A stretch of DNA of 7,606 bases from Pseudomonadota bacterium. GTDB lineage: Bacteria > Pseudomonadota > Alphaproteobacteria > Rhizobiales > Devosiaceae. Location of the stretch: positions 1 through 7,606 of the forward strand of contig JAEWHZ010000237.1 in the NCBI GenBank assembly GCA_023387585.1, read 5' to 3'. The notes below the pieces were generated by a model, which saw only the letters and a program-made list of their open reading frames with translations, was not told the origin of the DNA and did not search any database. This document shows, in pieces, positions 6,854-7,606 of the stretch. The translations under genes and the position numbers were made by a program. Position 1 is the stretch's first letter. Each line of letters opens with the position of its first letter.

Positions 6854-7606
6854 TCAGTCGTTTTCGGGGCCGCGATAGCCGAGCTCGCGGGAAAGCTTGC
6901 GGGCGGCGGCGTCGAGCCGCTCCGATGCTTCCGCCGGCGTCACGACGACCCGCTTGTGGTGCAGGAACGGTACGGTGAGCGCCGCGACCGTGGTGCCGAA
7001 ATGATTGTAGATGGGGCGGCTGATGGTCAAAAGGCCGGAGACGAAATAGCTCTCGCGCTCCTCCTTGCCCGAGCTGCCGATCTCGGCGACGCGCTGGCGG
7101 AGCTGCTGCAGCATCTCCGGGGCGACGATGCGCGTCATCGAGCGGAACAGCGTCTCGAGCCGCGCCTCGGGAAGCTGGGCCAGCAGCAGATTGCCCGAGC
7201 TGGCCTCCCAGACCGGCAGGCGCGCGCCCAGCGTCACCGAATATTGCCGCGGGAGCGGCGAATCCACCTGGGCGATGACCAGGATGTCGAGTCCGTCCAG
7301 CACCGCCAGATGGCAGGACTGCTCGATATCGCGCGCCAGTTCCTCCATGATCGGCAGTGCCTGGGCCGACAGCGAATGCACGCGCGGCATGGCATGGGCG
7401 AGCCGGAACAGCTTCATGGTGGTGGCGTAGCGGTCGCCATCGGCATTGCGCTCGAGATAGCCGCGCGCCTCGAGCAACTGCACGGTGCGGTAGATCTCGC
7501 TGATGGTGCGGCCGAGCCGTTCGGCCAGCGCCGCCATGGTCAGCCCGCTGGCTTCCGTCGACAGCAGCTCGAGGATGTCGAGGGCCTTGTCGACCGCCGG
7601 CACGCG
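6854..7606 (-). CDS. IclR-family transcriptional regulator (5' end beyond window)
   Basis: Open to the right edge on the minus strand: 250 residues are visible and the true start lies beyond 7606. The frame begins RVPAVDKALDILELLS, a standard IclR opening normally preceded by only some 5-25 residues, so nearly all of the protein is here. A GTG at 7603 is an internal Val, not a start. An N-terminal winged helix-turn-helix (LTMAALAERLGRTISEIYRTVQLLEARGYLER, roughly visible residues 21-54) binds DNA. The C-terminal IclR effector domain contains SCHLAVLDGLDILVIAQVD, the ASSGNLLLA segment and SYFVSGLLTISRPIYNH, matching the usual small-molecule-binding pocket framework. Members control catabolic and transport genes in response to pathway metabolites. 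The gene converges on the importer ATPase with 31 nt between stops. It is the only regulator in view, hence a candidate controller of both operons; this is inferred from position. Confidence 0.93.
   Translation of the reverse strand, partial: RVPAVDKALDILELLSTEASGLTMAALAERLGRTISEIYRTVQLLEARGYLERNADGDRYATTMKLFRLAHAMPRVHSLSAQALPIMEELARDIEQSCHLAVLDGLDILVIAQVDSPLPRQYSVTLGARLPVWEASSGNLLLAQLPEARLETLFRSMTRIVAPEMLQQLRQRVAEIGSSGKEERESYFVSGLLTISRPIYNHFGTTVAALTVPFLHHKRVVVTPAEASERLDAAARKLSRELGYRGPEND

Overview
The window looks like chromosomal DNA from a high-GC alphaproteobacterium, most likely of the order Hyphomicrobiales (rhizobia, Devosia and relatives). This is inferred from the strong G/C bias at third codon positions and from a gene set (family-1 sugar ABC importer, HpcH/HpaI aldolase, aldo/keto reductase, IclR regulator) that is common in soil members of that group. 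The genus cannot be fixed from the sequence alone.

Layout: two divergent transcription units flank an intergenic region at about 2181-2619. Leftward (minus strand) runs a tightly packed operon: a 284-aa protein of unknown function (1326-2180), a 112-aa protein of unknown function (988-1326, overlapping the first as TGATG), an HpcH/HpaI-type aldolase (221-982) and the N-terminus of an aldo/keto reductase (1-176, cut by the window edge). Rightward (plus strand) runs a complete carbohydrate-type ABC importer: periplasmic binding protein (2620-3888), two permeases (3965-4837 and 4830-5705) and a MalK/UgpC-type ATPase (5728-6822). A convergent IclR-family regulator (6854 to beyond 7606) closes the window and is missing only its extreme N-terminus.

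The likely joint function is uptake of a sugar, polyol or sugar-acid-like compound by the importer, followed by intracellular catabolism. The aldo/keto reductase would do redox chemistry and the aldolase would split a 2-keto-3-deoxy-type intermediate into pyruvate (or a related oxoacid) plus an aldehyde. The two unknown proteins are the first genes of the catabolic operon and have no recognisable signal peptide. They are the most novel part of the window.

Regulation: each arm has a TTGACA -35-like box, and a 15-bp motif (TGTCGTATRTRAAAG, R = A or G) overlaps the -10 region of both promoters, 301 bp apart. This suggests one regulator controlling both arms. The neighbouring IclR protein is a candidate, but the motif could equally serve a GntR-type regulator outside the window. 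A strong hairpin lies between the binding-protein gene and the first permease and probably sets the high binding-protein to permease ratio usual for such importers. I saw no RNA genes, CRISPR arrays, insertion sequences or phage genes.
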